DNA from: Bradyrhizobium mercantei | GTDB taxonomy: Bacteria; Pseudomonadota; Alphaproteobacteria; Rhizobiales; Xanthobacteraceae | Reading direction: 5' to 3' | Assembly: GCF_001982635.1 (NCBI RefSeq) | Contig: NZ_MKFI01000006.1 | Span: forward strand, 169,113-233,112 | Length of the DNA stretch: 64,000 nucleotides | Shown here: piece after piece, positions 1 to 8,928 of the stretch | Layout: each line of letters opens with the position of its first letter | Numbering within the stretch: position 1 is the first letter of the stretch | The notes under the pieces: generated by a model | The model's database searches: none | Told to the model about the DNA's origin: nothing | The model's input: the letters and a program-made list of their open reading frames with translations, nothing else | Made by a program: the position numbers and the translations under genes

Positions 1-33
1 CAACAAGAACGTCAGAAGGCGCCGAGGAAACGC

Positions 34-1206
34 ATGAACAAGCCGCAGGGAGTAGACCTTGTCGAGCGGGCGCGCGCGCTGGCGCCGCTGATCACGAGTG
101 AAGCCGACGAGATCGAACGGACGCGACGGCTGACGCCTTCCGTCACATCGGCGCTGGTCGAGAACGGGCTCTATCGCGCGCTGCTGCCGAAGCGTTTCGG
201 CGGCGCCGAGGCGACGCTGGACGCCTTCATGCAGATGCAGGAGGAGATCGCCAAGGCCGACGCCTCGACCGCCTGGTGCCTCGGCCAGTGCAGCGTCTGC
301 GCCATGACCGCAGCCTATCTCGAGCCCGACGCCGCCCACGAGATCTTCAACACCGCGCCCGGCATCCTGGCCTGGGGTGCGATCGCCCATGAGGTCCGCG
401 CCGAGCCCGGCGGCTATCGCGCCAGTGCGCGCTGGGACTTCGCCTCGGGCTCGCGGCAGGCGAGTTGGCTCGGCGCCCATGTCCGCATCGTTGAGGCCGA
501 CGGTTCGCCGCGCAAGAAGGCCGACGGCTCGCCGGAGATCCGCACCATCCTGTTCCCGATGTCGCAAGCGACAATGTACGACGTCTGGGACGTGATCGGC
601 CTGAAGGGCACCGGCACCGATTCCTATTCGGTCGACAACCTCTTCATTCCGGACAAATTCGCGGCGCTGCGCGACGATCCCGCCGCGTGCCGCGAGCCGG
701 GCCCGCTCTACAAGCTCTCCACCAACATGGTGTTCAGCATGGGCTTTGCCGCCACCGCGCTCGGCGTCGCGCGCGCCATGCTGGATGCGGCGACCGAGCT
801 TGCGCGCGGCAAGACCCCGCAAGGCCTCAAGGCGATGCGCGACAACAACGCCGTGCAGGGCCAGATCGGCCGCACCGAGGCCAGCCTGCGCGCCGCGCGC
901 GCCTATCTGTATGCGACGGCACACGAGGTCTGGAGCGATCTCGCCCGCGGTGAAGCGATCAGCGAGGCGCACCGGATCGCGATCCGCATCGCCTCGACCT
1001 GGACCATCCACCAGTCCGCCGCGGTGGTCGACATCGCCTATCACATGTCCGGCGCGACCGCGGTATTCGCGAAGAATCCTTTCGAGCGACGGTTTCGTGA
1101 CATGCACGCGATCGCCCAGCAGATCCAGGCCCGCGACACGCAGTATGAGGACGCCGGCAAGGCGATCCTGTCGGGCAATCTCGCAGCACCGCCGACGACG
1201 CGCTGA
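34..1206 (+). CDS. Acyl-CoA dehydrogenase-fold flavoprotein (flavin monooxygenase-like)
   Basis: This 390-residue protein has the acyl-CoA dehydrogenase fold: a helical N-terminal domain (about residues 10-110), a beta domain (about 120-215, with the sequence GLKGTGTDSYSV near its end) and a C-terminal four-helix region. The motif ENGLYRALLPKRFGG near residue 43 is typical of the branch that includes FMN/FAD-dependent monooxygenases of the HsaA/DszC type rather than true acyl-CoA dehydrogenases. I do not see the usual catalytic Glu context of beta-oxidation enzymes. It would use reduced flavin supplied by a separate reductase, but none lies beside it. The ATG is preceded by a GAGGA Shine-Dalgarno sequence six bases upstream. 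The upstream context is cut off by the window edge. The substrate cannot be told from sequence. Confidence 0.85.
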   Translation: MNKPQGVDLVERARALAPLITSEADEIERTRRLTPSVTSALVENGLYRALLPKRFGGAEATLDAFMQMQEEIAKADASTAWCLGQCSVCAMTAAYLEPDAAHEIFNTAPGILAWGAIAHEVRAEPGGYRASARWDFASGSRQASWLGAHVRIVEADGSPRKKADGSPEIRTILFPMSQATMYDVWDVIGLKGTGTDSYSVDNLFIPDKFAALRDDPAACREPGPLYKLSTNMVFSMGFAATALGVARAMLDAATELARGKTPQGLKAMRDNNAVQGQIGRTEASLRAARAYLYATAHEVWSDLARGEAISEAHRIAIRIASTWTIHQSAAVVDIAYHMSGATAVFAKNPFERRFRDMHAIAQQIQARDTQYEDAGKAILSGNLAAPPTTR

Positions 1207-1438
1207 GGCGCGATGAAGTCAGATTGAAGCAGGGCGCGCACCGATACGTCGCAATGTCGGCTTTCCCCTAGCACCGGACATCGCCGCGTGACCACGGTAT
1301 GTCCGTTATGGGCCAACAAGAGACACTGGCGGCCTGGCGTGGTTGCGCGATATTATCGATGCAACCCTTGACGGCAACGACAAGATTTGGAAAGTGGTAG
1401 CCACTCAGGGCTCCTCACTAGTCGCTTAGAAATGAACG

Positions 1439-1663
1439 ATGCGCATATTTTGGGTCGGATGCGGACTTATCGCTGTTCTCACACTTGTCGTCGTTCCTTA
1501 TGTGTCAAATGATCAATGCAAGAAGCGATGGGAGCCAATGAAACAGGAGGCTTATTGGGATTGGCAAGCAGGGTGCGTGGTGAAAATTGGACGTGCCCTC
1601 GTTCGTGAGGAGAACGTCCAGATCGGCCCCGCGATAAAGTTCAATGCGCCGAAATCAAACTAG
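1439..1663 (+). CDS. Small membrane-anchored hypothetical protein
   Basis: This is a 74-residue orphan. Residues 3-22 form one hydrophobic segment (FWVGCGLIAVLTLVVVPYV), followed by a short polar tail with two cysteines and several aromatic residues, so it is probably a single-pass or secreted protein. Its base composition is visibly more AT-rich than that of the neighbouring genes. It lies in a loosely packed stretch of unrelated small genes, and the Shine-Dalgarno sequence is weak. I do not recognise the family. It may be real, or it may be the remnant of a larger gene. Confidence 0.45.
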   Translation: MRIFWVGCGLIAVLTLVVVPYVSNDQCKKRWEPMKQEAYWDWQAGCVVKIGRALVREENVQIGPAIKFNAPKSN

Positions 1664-1774
1664 GCACAATTTTACTTTGAACCAGCGCTCCTCGGGCAAT
1701 TGCTAACAACGGCCCGTCGTTCGGAACAGGCGGCTACCGAGAAAGCGCGGCTAACAGGGTTTTAAAGAGGTTTA

Positions 1775-2353
1775 ATGTCCATTCCCGCCCTGATCCTCTC
1801 GCTCGTCGCCAGCCTGCTGAAGCCGCTGGCGGTCGAATCGTCATCGATGGCCCCGACAATTTTGGTCGGCGACAGCGTCAGCATCGTCGCCTATGCCGCC
1901 GACACGATTCCGGGGCGTGGTGATGTCGTTGCGTTGACGTCGCTCAAGTCAGGCACCTCGGCTCCGTTCCTCAAGCGGGTGGTCGGATTGCCGGGCGATC
2001 GCATCCAGATGCGGGATGGACAGCTCTGGATCAATGGCCAGCCGGTGAAGCAGGAGAAGATGCAGGATTTCGTCGGAGAGCGTCTTTGTGGCGTGCCGGG
2101 CGTCGCTCCGGTCAAGCAATGGCACGAGACGTTGCCGAACGGTGTCAGCTACCAGACGCTGGATTGTCAGGCGCAGTCGGCTCTCGACAACGACAATGTT
2201 CACACCGTGGCGGCAGGCGCACTTTTCGTCATCGGCGACAACCGGGACAATTCGGTCGACAGCCGGATGCCAATGCAGATGGGTGACGTGCCTTTCGGCA
2301 ACATCATCGGCCGGGTCGAGCGTGTGATCCCTGGTCCGGCGAGTCGGAAGTAG
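1775..2353 (+). CDS. lepB: Signal peptidase I (short form)
   Basis: This is a 192-residue S26-family serine peptidase that would remove signal peptides at the periplasmic face of the inner membrane. The family boxes are all visible: SSSMAPTILVGD with the catalytic Ser at residue 24, RGDVVAL around 48-54, FLKRVVGLPGD with the catalytic Lys at 67, and GDNRDNSVDSR near 150. The protein is much shorter than a typical housekeeping LepB (about 250-320 residues). The N-terminal hydrophobic stretch is only about 15 residues and is immediately followed by the active-site Ser. It is therefore likely an accessory paralogue rather than the essential enzyme. The ATG follows an AAAGAGG ribosome-binding site. 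No secretion or pilus gene lies beside it. Confidence 0.9.
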   Translation: MSIPALILSLVASLLKPLAVESSSMAPTILVGDSVSIVAYAADTIPGRGDVVALTSLKSGTSAPFLKRVVGLPGDRIQMRDGQLWINGQPVKQEKMQDFVGERLCGVPGVAPVKQWHETLPNGVSYQTLDCQAQSALDNDNVHTVAAGALFVIGDNRDNSVDSRMPMQMGDVPFGNIIGRVERVIPGPASRK

Positions 2354-2587
2354 TCTCGTTGCGCGAGGCCGAGATCAACACCAACAGCTACTCGTTGCCG
2401 CGCGGCGGTTGATTTGGGGATCGTGTGGCGCTACTGACTATGTCCGGTCTAACCCCCGACAGCCGACATGCGAATGAGCCTCCGGCTTCGTCGGTATGGG
2501 CCAGAAAGCGACATCGGCGGCCGTGCTTTTATGATGCAGCCGCATCGCGGTAACGAACACGATGCGCCGAAAGTGCCATCGAATACG

Positions 2588-3055
2588 CTATGTAGCGGCT
2601 TGCGGTGGTTTCTGCAGGGTGATTTGTGGCGAGTAAGTGCCTATCACCTCCACGCAGGTGTCTATTCCCGCGACTAGGAAGTGCTGGAGAGGCAAATTCC
2701 CCTCAACTTGAATAAAGTCTTGGACGACATCGCTGCCCTTTAACAAATAGAGCGTCCCGATCTGCACACCTTGATCGGCGCGAGTGGTCCAATAACTTAC
2801 AAGTTGCCGCTCATCATGGACGCGAAAGCTGGTCGGGCGAGGGAAAACGATCTGGGCAATTTGGCCTTCACGCTCCAGGCGCAGGCGTAAGTCCCAGCCT
2901 GTGGAGTGGCCAAAGGTCACTTCCACCACTTCCCACATCGGGCCACCAAGTGGCCAAGTTAATTCATCGTCAATCAGATAAAATTGCTCAATCATGCGAT
3001 CAGCTATCGACCAGCGGCATGGAAGTGGCAGCCCAATTGTTGCACCTTGGACCAT
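2588..3055 (-). CDS. Hypothetical protein
   Basis: This is a 155-residue frame, or 135 residues if the internal ATG at 2995 (MIEQFYLIDDE) is the start. The reading is protein-like: mixed aromatic, acidic and beta-prone segments (WEVVEVTFGHSTGWDLRLRL, YWTTRADQGVQIGTLYLL) and no low-complexity skew. No signal peptide or transmembrane helix is visible. I do not recognise the family. It stands alone on the minus strand between two unrelated plus-strand genes, with no strong Shine-Dalgarno sequence at either start, in a region poor in housekeeping genes. Confidence 0.5.
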   Translation of the reverse strand: MVQGATIGLPLPCRWSIADRMIEQFYLIDDELTWPLGGPMWEVVEVTFGHSTGWDLRLRLEREGQIAQIVFPRPTSFRVHDERQLVSYWTTRADQGVQIGTLYLLKGSDVVQDFIQVEGNLPLQHFLVAGIDTCVEVIGTYSPQITLQKPPQAAT

Positions 3056-3263
3056 ACAATGTGAAGCCTGCTTCGGGTCGCCAGCGGTCGATGACGATTG
3101 AACTGAGCGAAGTCCGCTCTACCCCAGCGAACCAACCTCCGAGGTGGTCAGAGGGATCGTCGGCCACGGACCAACGACGGGCGCTGCGTCTCGGAAAATT
3201 TTAGCTGTGGGGTTTGCTCGCGTTTCAGTTGAACGCCGTAGAAGAGCGGCCAGGGAGGACGTT

Positions 3264-3521
3264 ATGCAGGCGCTTGTCTGGAACATCGTTATCGGTACAC
3301 CGCTCGTCGGATCGCTCATCCTGTTCGTCCTTCTAAACTACCTGCCTGGCATTGCCCCCCGCTACGCCGTTCCGGCAGGGCTCGGACTCTTCGCCATAGC
3401 TCTCGCAATCGCGGCCTTGCGCAACCGCCTGACGATCGGGACGTGGACCCGGACGCTCACGCCAGCGGAACGCCAAATGATGGACGCTCGCATTCGTCGA
3501 TCCAAAAAATTCGGCCTCTAG
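3264..3521 (+). CDS. Two-helix membrane hypothetical protein
   Basis: The frame opens further upstream at 3144, but I place the start at the ATG at 3264 (MQALVWNIV), which follows a good GGGAGGA ribosome-binding site. That gives 85 residues. Two hydrophobic segments (about 5-26 and 34-53) are joined by a short loop and followed by a basic cytoplasmic tail containing TPAERQMMDARIRRSKKF. It is probably a small inner-membrane protein. I do not recognise the family. No neighbour shares its strand closely enough to suggest an operon. Confidence 0.6.
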   Translation: MQALVWNIVIGTPLVGSLILFVLLNYLPGIAPRYAVPAGLGLFAIALAIAALRNRLTIGTWTRTLTPAERQMMDARIRRSKKFGL

Positions 3522-3746
3522 GTGTTCGTCGCTTTCCTGCCGGTCGTGTGCGTCACGGTCGGTTGAGGCGACGCGAGTCTGCCGTCCGACCCGTGCGGCC
3601 GAACGTCATCTCGACCTGCTGCATGGTACGAAAGTAGGCACCTGCGGCCGTGATCCCCGCACGAATTTCGGCGGCGCAACATCCGGTTGTTAAGCTTTTT
3701 CTGAGAGCTTGCGGACGGCGCTAATGCCTGGAGTTCCGCCGGTACC

Positions 3747-5714
3747 ATGTTCACGCTTCGATCGATTGCCGCCCGCCTGATCCTGGCGATTTCCCTGACC
3801 GTTGCCGTCGCCTGCGCCATCCTCGGCGGCTTCTCGATCAGCCAGCAGCGGGCGCTGACGCGGCTCGCGCTCGATCAGCAGCTCAAGCTGCAATATGACA
3901 GTGTGATTGCAGCGATCGACTATGAAGGCCGCACCGCGCTCGCGGTCTCCGCCGTGATCGCCGCCCTGCCGCCGGTCGAGGACGCCATCGCCAAGGGCGA
4001 CCGCGACGGCCTCGGCAAGCTGCTCGGCGCCCCCTGGGCATCGATCAAGGCGCAGGGCATCCCGTTGATCTCGTTCTGGCAGGCCCCGGCGACGAGCTTC
4101 TACCGGGTCCACGCGCCGAAAACCTTCGGCGACGACGCCTCGACGCGGCGCACCACGGTGGTGGAATCGATCAAGGCCGGCAAGCCGATCGTCGGCGTCG
4201 AGCCCGGCCGCGAGGCGCTTTCGATCTTCGGCATGACCCCGGTGATGCGCGACGGCAAGACGCTCGGCAATGTCGACATCGGCGTCGCCTTCGGCAAGGA
4301 GTTCGTCGACCGCGCCAAGAAGCGCTTCGGCATCGACCTCGCCGTGCATTCGTTCGACGGCCAGAGCTTCAAGCGGCTGTCCTCGACCTTCGGCGACACC
4401 GTGGTCGCGACCCAGGACGAGCTCAAGAACGTGATGAGCGGCGCAGCGGTGTTGCGGGACGCGACGCTCGGCCGTCATGCCGTCGAGCTCTATCTCGGCC
4501 AGATCAAGAACTATGCCGGCGAACCGGTCGCCGTGCTCGAGATCATCAAGGACACCAGCGACTATGAAGCCGCCGCGGCGAGCGCCCAGCGCAATTTGAT
4601 CCTCGGCGTGGTCGCGATCCTCGCCGCCGCCGTGTTGCTCGCATTCCTGCTCGGCCGCGGCCTGTCGCGGCCGCTCATCGCAATCACCGCGGTGATGAAC
4701 CGGCTGTCGAGCGGCGACACCAGCGTCACGATCCCCGGCAGCGAGCGCCGCGACGAACTCGGCACGATGGCGAAGGCGGTCGACGTGTTCCGCCGCAGCA
4801 TGATCGAAACCTCTTCGCTGCGCGAGGCGCAGGAAGCCGACAAGGTGAAGGCGGAAGCCGACCGGCAGGCGCTGCAACGGCAGATGGCCGAGCGTTTCGA
4901 AGCCGACGTCAAGGGTATGGTCGCCGCCGTGGCGCGGTCGTCGAGCGACATGCAGCGCGTCGCAGGCGAGATCACGACCAGCGTCAACGGCACCTCCGAA
5001 CGGACCTCGGCGGCAGCCGCCGCGTCCGACGAGGCGGCGGCCAGCGTCAATGCGGTCGCAGCCGCGACCGAGGAGCTGGCGTCATCGATCACCGAGATCG
5101 GCCGCCAGGTCACCCATTCCAGCCGCGTCGCCGAGAACGCCGTGGCCAAGGCTGCGGAGACCACCGAGATGGTGACGAGCCTCGCCGCATCCGCCGAGAA
5201 GATCGGCGACGTGCTGCGCCTGATCAGCGCGATCGCGAGCCAGACCAATCTGCTGGCGCTCAACGCCACCATCGAGGCCGCGCGCGCCGGCGAGGCCGGT
5301 CGCGGCTTTGCCGTGGTCGCCGCCGAAGTGAAGGAATTGGCGAGCCAGACCGCGAAGGCGACCGACGAGATCGCCGGTCAGGTCGGCGCGATCCAGTCTG
5401 CCACCGGCAATTGCGTCAGCGCGATCGGCGACATCAGCGGCACCATCCGCGAGATCTCGGGCATCGCCACCGCGATCGCGGCGGCCGTCGAGCAACAGGA
5501 TTCGGCGACGCGGGAGATCGCCCGCAGCGTGCAGCAGGCGTCGTCCGGGACCGGCGAGGTCTCCGCCAATATCGCCGGCGCGAGCGAGGCCGCCGGCCAA
5601 TCCCGTGCCCTCACGGGCAATGTGCTGGACACCTCCGGCCAGCTCGGCGATCACGCCTCCGCGCTGTCGCACAGCGTCGACACGTTCCTTGCGGGACTGC
5701 GCAACGCGGCGTGA
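3747..5714 (+). CDS. Methyl-accepting chemotaxis protein with Cache-type sensor
   Basis: This 655-residue transmembrane chemoreceptor would signal to a CheA/CheW array. The first membrane helix is at about 10-32, followed by a periplasmic ligand-binding region of about 245 residues that resembles a Cache sensor. The second helix is at about 282-303, a HAMP linker at about 304-357 and the methyl-accepting domain at about 390-650. The highly conserved signalling tip is clear in the segment ASQTNLLALNATIEAARAGE and the following GRGFAVVAAEVKELA. No C-terminal CheR pentapeptide tether is visible, since the protein ends in LRNAA. No che genes are adjacent, so it is an orphan receptor. The ligand is unknown. 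Confidence 0.95.
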   Translation: MFTLRSIAARLILAISLTVAVACAILGGFSISQQRALTRLALDQQLKLQYDSVIAAIDYEGRTALAVSAVIAALPPVEDAIAKGDRDGLGKLLGAPWASIKAQGIPLISFWQAPATSFYRVHAPKTFGDDASTRRTTVVESIKAGKPIVGVEPGREALSIFGMTPVMRDGKTLGNVDIGVAFGKEFVDRAKKRFGIDLAVHSFDGQSFKRLSSTFGDTVVATQDELKNVMSGAAVLRDATLGRHAVELYLGQIKNYAGEPVAVLEIIKDTSDYEAAAASAQRNLILGVVAILAAAVLLAFLLGRGLSRPLIAITAVMNRLSSGDTSVTIPGSERRDELGTMAKAVDVFRRSMIETSSLREAQEADKVKAEADRQALQRQMAERFEADVKGMVAAVARSSSDMQRVAGEITTSVNGTSERTSAAAAASDEAAASVNAVAAATEELASSITEIGRQVTHSSRVAENAVAKAAETTEMVTSLAASAEKIGDVLRLISAIASQTNLLALNATIEAARAGEAGRGFAVVAAEVKELASQTAKATDEIAGQVGAIQSATGNCVSAIGDISGTIREISGIATAIAAAVEQQDSATREIARSVQQASSGTGEVSANIAGASEAAGQSRALTGNVLDTSGQLGDHASALSHSVDTFLAGLRNAA

Positions 5715-5787
5715 GCCGCGGGGCTGAGCTATGTGACGTTCGGGTCGCTGTGGTAGATAGGCGCGATACGTCCTCGCGGAGCCCATC

Positions 5788-6243
5788 ATGCGCAAACCGG
5801 CAGCATCGACCAGCAAGGCGCGACGGCCGTCAGCGAAAGCGGCAGATGGGCTGTTCGACGCCTACCCTGCCCCGGTCAAGGCCAGGCTGCTGGCGCTGCG
5901 GCGGCTGATCTTCGAGACCGCGAAGGCGACCAAGGGCGTCGGCGCGCTGGAAGAGACGCTGAAATGGGGTCAGCCGAGCTACCTGACGGCGGAGACCGGC
6001 AGCGGCAGCACGGTCCGGATCGATCAGGTGAAGCCGGCCGCCGATCAGGTCGCGGTCTACTTCCACTGCCAGACCAATCTGGTCGAGACCTTCCGCGAGC
6101 GCTATCCGGAGCTCAGCTACAGCGGCAACCGCGCGATCCTGCTCGATGTCAGCGGCAAGCTTCCGGAGGCAGCGCTGCGGCATTGTGTTGCGCTGGCGCT
6201 GACCTATCATTTGAACAAGCGGCCGACAGGCAGCAAAGCGTAA
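5788..6243 (+). CDS. DUF1801 domain-containing protein
   Basis: This is a 151-residue soluble protein of the DUF1801 (YdhG/YdeI-like) family. The family hallmarks are the LETLKWGQPSYL-like segment (here EETLKWGQPSYLTAE, about residues 54-68) and the C-terminal core with YFHCQTNLVETFRERYPE. The first 20 residues are a basic, low-complexity leader. An iron-chaperone-like fold has been proposed for relatives, but function is not established. The ATG follows a GGAG motif. It is monocistronic and is followed directly by a long palindromic intergenic element. Confidence 0.85.
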   Translation: MRKPAASTSKARRPSAKAADGLFDAYPAPVKARLLALRRLIFETAKATKGVGALEETLKWGQPSYLTAETGSGSTVRIDQVKPAADQVAVYFHCQTNLVETFRERYPELSYSGNRAILLDVSGKLPEAALRHCVALALTYHLNKRPTGSKA

Positions 6244-6250
6244 CTCCACC

Positions 6251-6370
6251 GTCATTGCGAGGAGCGAAGCGACGAAGCAATCCATCCCTCCGCGTACGAG
6301 GATAGATGGATTGCTTCGCGGAGCCTGTCATCCGGCGGCGCTACGCGCCGACCGGGTGGCTCGCAATGAC
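6251..6370. repeat. Dispersed palindromic element, GTCATTGCGA family
   Basis: An imperfect long inverted repeat lies between the convergent DUF1801 and GGDEF/EAL genes. The outer arms are GTCATTGCGA and TCGCAATGAC. The inner arms, GAAGCAATCCATC and GATGGATTGCTTC, surround a short centre. The transcript would fold into a long hairpin from either strand, so it may act as a bidirectional terminator or RNA-processing site. I associate elements of this kind with many intergenic sites in Bradyrhizobium genomes. Confidence 0.8.
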
Positions 6371-6389
6371 GCGGAGAGTACAGAACTCG

Positions 6390-8612
6390 CTACGCCACCA
6401 GCGCCGTCGCGACGCGCTGCGCTTTCAGCAGGCTGATGACCTCGGGGTTCGGCCGCGCCCGGCTGAACAGAAAGCCCTGGCCCTCGTGGCAGCCCTCGGC
6501 GCGCAGGCAGCTCAACTCCGCCTCGGTTTCCACACCCTCGGCGGTGATGGTGACGCCGAGCCCGACGCCGAGGCTGACGATCGAGCGCACGATCGCCTGC
6601 GCGTCCGGATTGGCGCCGAAGTCGCGCACGAAGGACTGGTCGATCTTGATCTTGTCGAACGGGAAGCTGCGCAGATAGCTGAGGCTCGAATAGCCGGTGC
6701 CGAAATCGTCCATCGACATCCGCACCCCGAGCGCGCGCAGCGCATGCAGCGTCGCCAGCACCTGGCTGCTCTTCTCGAGCAGCAGCGTCTCGGTGATCTC
6801 GAGCTCGAGCCGTCGCGCCGGCAGGCCGGATTGCCGCAACGCATCGGTGACCAGCGCCAGCAGATTGCCGGTGCGGAATTGCAACGGCGACAGGTTGACC
6901 GCGACGCGCACGTCGTCGGGCCATTGCGCCGCGTCCATGCAGGCGCGATGCAGCATCAAGCTGCCCAGCGGATTGATCAGGCCGGTCTCCTCGGCCACCG
7001 GAATGAACTCGCCCGGCGAGATCATGCCGCGCTCCGGGTGCGGCCAGCGCACCAAGGCCTCGAAGCCGGTGATGCGTCCGGTCGCAAGATCGACCAGCGG
7101 CTGGTAATAGGGCCGCAACTCCTCGTTCTGGATCGCATCGCGCAGATCGATCTCGATCTTGCGGCGGCTCTGGGCGCGCGCATCCATCTCCGCTTCGAAG
7201 AACGAGAAGGTGCCGCGGAATTCGCTCTTGGCGCGCGACAAGGCCATGTCGGCGCTCTTCAAGAGCTTTTCGGAATCCTCGCCGTCGCCGGGCGACATCG
7301 CGATCCCGATGCTGGCGCCGATCACCACCGAATGCCCCTCCAGCAGATAGGGTTCGCCGATCGCGTCGAGAATCCGCCGCGCCAGCAGCACCGCGTCCTC
7401 GGGCCGCATCACGCCGCCCTGAACGATGGTGAACTCATCGGAGTTGAGGCGGGCCAGCGCGTCTTCCTCGCGCAGCGTCGAGCGCAGCCGCTTGGCGACG
7501 GCGCGCAGCAGCTTGTCGCCGATGCCGTGGCCGAGCGTCTCGTTGACCGCCTTGAAATTGTCGAGGCCGAGCATCAGCACCGCAACCTTGTCGGTCGAGC
7601 GGCGGGTGTGCTGCAGCATCTCTTCCATCTGCTGGCGCAGCAGATTGCGGTTCGGCAGGCCGGTCAGGCTGTCGTGCTGGGCCATGAAGGCGAGCCGCGC
7701 CTCGGCGCGCTTGCGCTCGGTGATGTCCATCAGCGCGAGCAGCATCGCCGGCTGGTCGCCATGCATCAGCTGGCGCGAATAGATCGCAAGGTCGATCAGC
7801 GTGCCGTCGGCGCGCACATGCTTCCAGGTCCGCGCCGCCTGCTCGTCGCTGCTGCGGCCAGCGGCCCAGGGCAGCTCCGCATCGAACGCCTGCAGGCTCC
7901 TGATCGTCATCTTCTCGAATTCGGCACGGACATAGCCGTAATGCGCGATCGCGGCGTCGTTGACGGCAAGAATCCGTTCGCCGTCCAGCGCGCATAAAAT
8001 CATCGGCACCGGATTGCCGTCGAACAGCAGGCGGAACGAGGCCTCGCGCTGCTTCAGCTCGGTGATGTCGACGCGCAGCCCGACGATGCCGCCGTCCGAG
8101 GTCAGCCGCTCCTCGATCAGCACCACGCGGCCGTCGGCCAGCACCTGCTCGTGCCGTTCGCCGGGCTGGTACATCTTCTGGAGCCGCTCGGCGATCCACT
8201 CCTCCTCGCGGCCGGCGGCTTCCGGATAATCACCGCGCGCGACGCCGATGCGGATCGTATCTTCGAGACGCGCACCGTGCTCGAACAGGTCGGAGCTGCG
8301 CTTGTAGATTTCCGAGTATTTCTTGTTCCAGAGCGTGTAACGGCCTTCGGGGTCCAGGAACACGATGCCTTGCGGCAGGATGTCGATCGCCTCGCGCAGC
8401 CGCGCGTTCGACCTGCGCGCTTCGGCGATTGCGGCTTCGGCCTGCGCGCGCTGGCGCACCAGCTCGCTGATCTCGACGGCAGGACGGCGCGAGCTCCCCG
8501 GCACTTTCGGCACGGCCTTGAGCCGGCGCCCCCGAGGACGGCTCGCTCTGGCCTGGTTTGGTTTCTTGATTTTCTTTGGCCGCTTCATCGCACTCGCACG
8601 CCCCACGCGCAT
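6390..8612 (-). CDS. PAS-PAS-GGDEF-EAL cyclic-di-GMP phosphodiesterase
   Basis: This is a 740-residue soluble protein. A basic N-terminal tail is followed by two PAS domains (about 70-175 and 185-300), a GGDEF domain (about 305-465) and an EAL domain (about 480-735). The cyclase signature is degenerate: RLNSDEF replaces RLGGDEF. However, REED lies exactly five residues upstream and matches the RxxD inhibitory site. The EAL domain keeps its catalytic set: FEALVRW, AVNLSP, EITET, DDFGTGYSSLSYL, KIKID and AEGVE. It should therefore hydrolyse cyclic-di-GMP, with the GGDEF part acting as a regulatory nucleotide-binding module. No membrane segment is seen, so the PAS domains would sense a cytoplasmic cue. 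The start may instead be the second Met, at 8588. Confidence 0.92.
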   Translation of the reverse strand: MRVGRASAMKRPKKIKKPNQARASRPRGRRLKAVPKVPGSSRRPAVEISELVRQRAQAEAAIAEARRSNARLREAIDILPQGIVFLDPEGRYTLWNKKYSEIYKRSSDLFEHGARLEDTIRIGVARGDYPEAAGREEEWIAERLQKMYQPGERHEQVLADGRVVLIEERLTSDGGIVGLRVDITELKQREASFRLLFDGNPVPMILCALDGERILAVNDAAIAHYGYVRAEFEKMTIRSLQAFDAELPWAAGRSSDEQAARTWKHVRADGTLIDLAIYSRQLMHGDQPAMLLALMDITERKRAEARLAFMAQHDSLTGLPNRNLLRQQMEEMLQHTRRSTDKVAVLMLGLDNFKAVNETLGHGIGDKLLRAVAKRLRSTLREEDALARLNSDEFTIVQGGVMRPEDAVLLARRILDAIGEPYLLEGHSVVIGASIGIAMSPGDGEDSEKLLKSADMALSRAKSEFRGTFSFFEAEMDARAQSRRKIEIDLRDAIQNEELRPYYQPLVDLATGRITGFEALVRWPHPERGMISPGEFIPVAEETGLINPLGSLMLHRACMDAAQWPDDVRVAVNLSPLQFRTGNLLALVTDALRQSGLPARRLELEITETLLLEKSSQVLATLHALRALGVRMSMDDFGTGYSSLSYLRSFPFDKIKIDQSFVRDFGANPDAQAIVRSIVSLGVGLGVTITAEGVETEAELSCLRAEGCHEGQGFLFSRARPNPEVISLLKAQRVATALVA

Positions 8613-8928
8613 TCCAGCTCAGTGACATTTCTGCGATAAGTCTCTGAAAAATTGGTGTCTCTTGGCGAAGATCTGCGCTGGATGAGAAGTCCGGGCATTG
8701 CCTGCTTTGCAGGCGCGTTCACTCGGGACGCGAACGACTGGCCGCGCGCAAGCGGCCGACGGGGCAGATTTGCAGCGTGGACGCGCAACAGCGTGGTGAA
8801 GGAAAGGTAAACCGGCGCGCAACTGCACAATGAATGCGCCGAAAGCGCTTCGCGCGCCTCAATGTTTGCCAGCGTGCGACAGGGTTATCGCAGGGTAAAG
8901 GCGCGGCGGGTTCAGGTATTGCGGCCGG
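8613..8928. other. Intergenic stretch with no recognised feature
   Basis: These 316 bases separate the start of the GGDEF/EAL gene from the stop of the L,D-transpeptidase gene. The first part must hold the GGDEF/EAL promoter. I found no convincing gene, repeat, hairpin or RNA gene. Short antisense frames here lack a ribosome-binding site and protein-like composition. Confidence 0.6.

Noticed and set aside
6306..7997. 563-codon plus-strand frame over the GGDEF/EAL gene
   Set aside because: It is a shadow frame of low complexity with no motif. The antisense gene has complete PAS, GGDEF and EAL motifs.
8585..8830. 81-codon minus-strand frame upstream of the GGDEF/EAL gene
   Set aside because: It has no ribosome-binding site and no recognisable composition, and it overlaps the start of the real gene.
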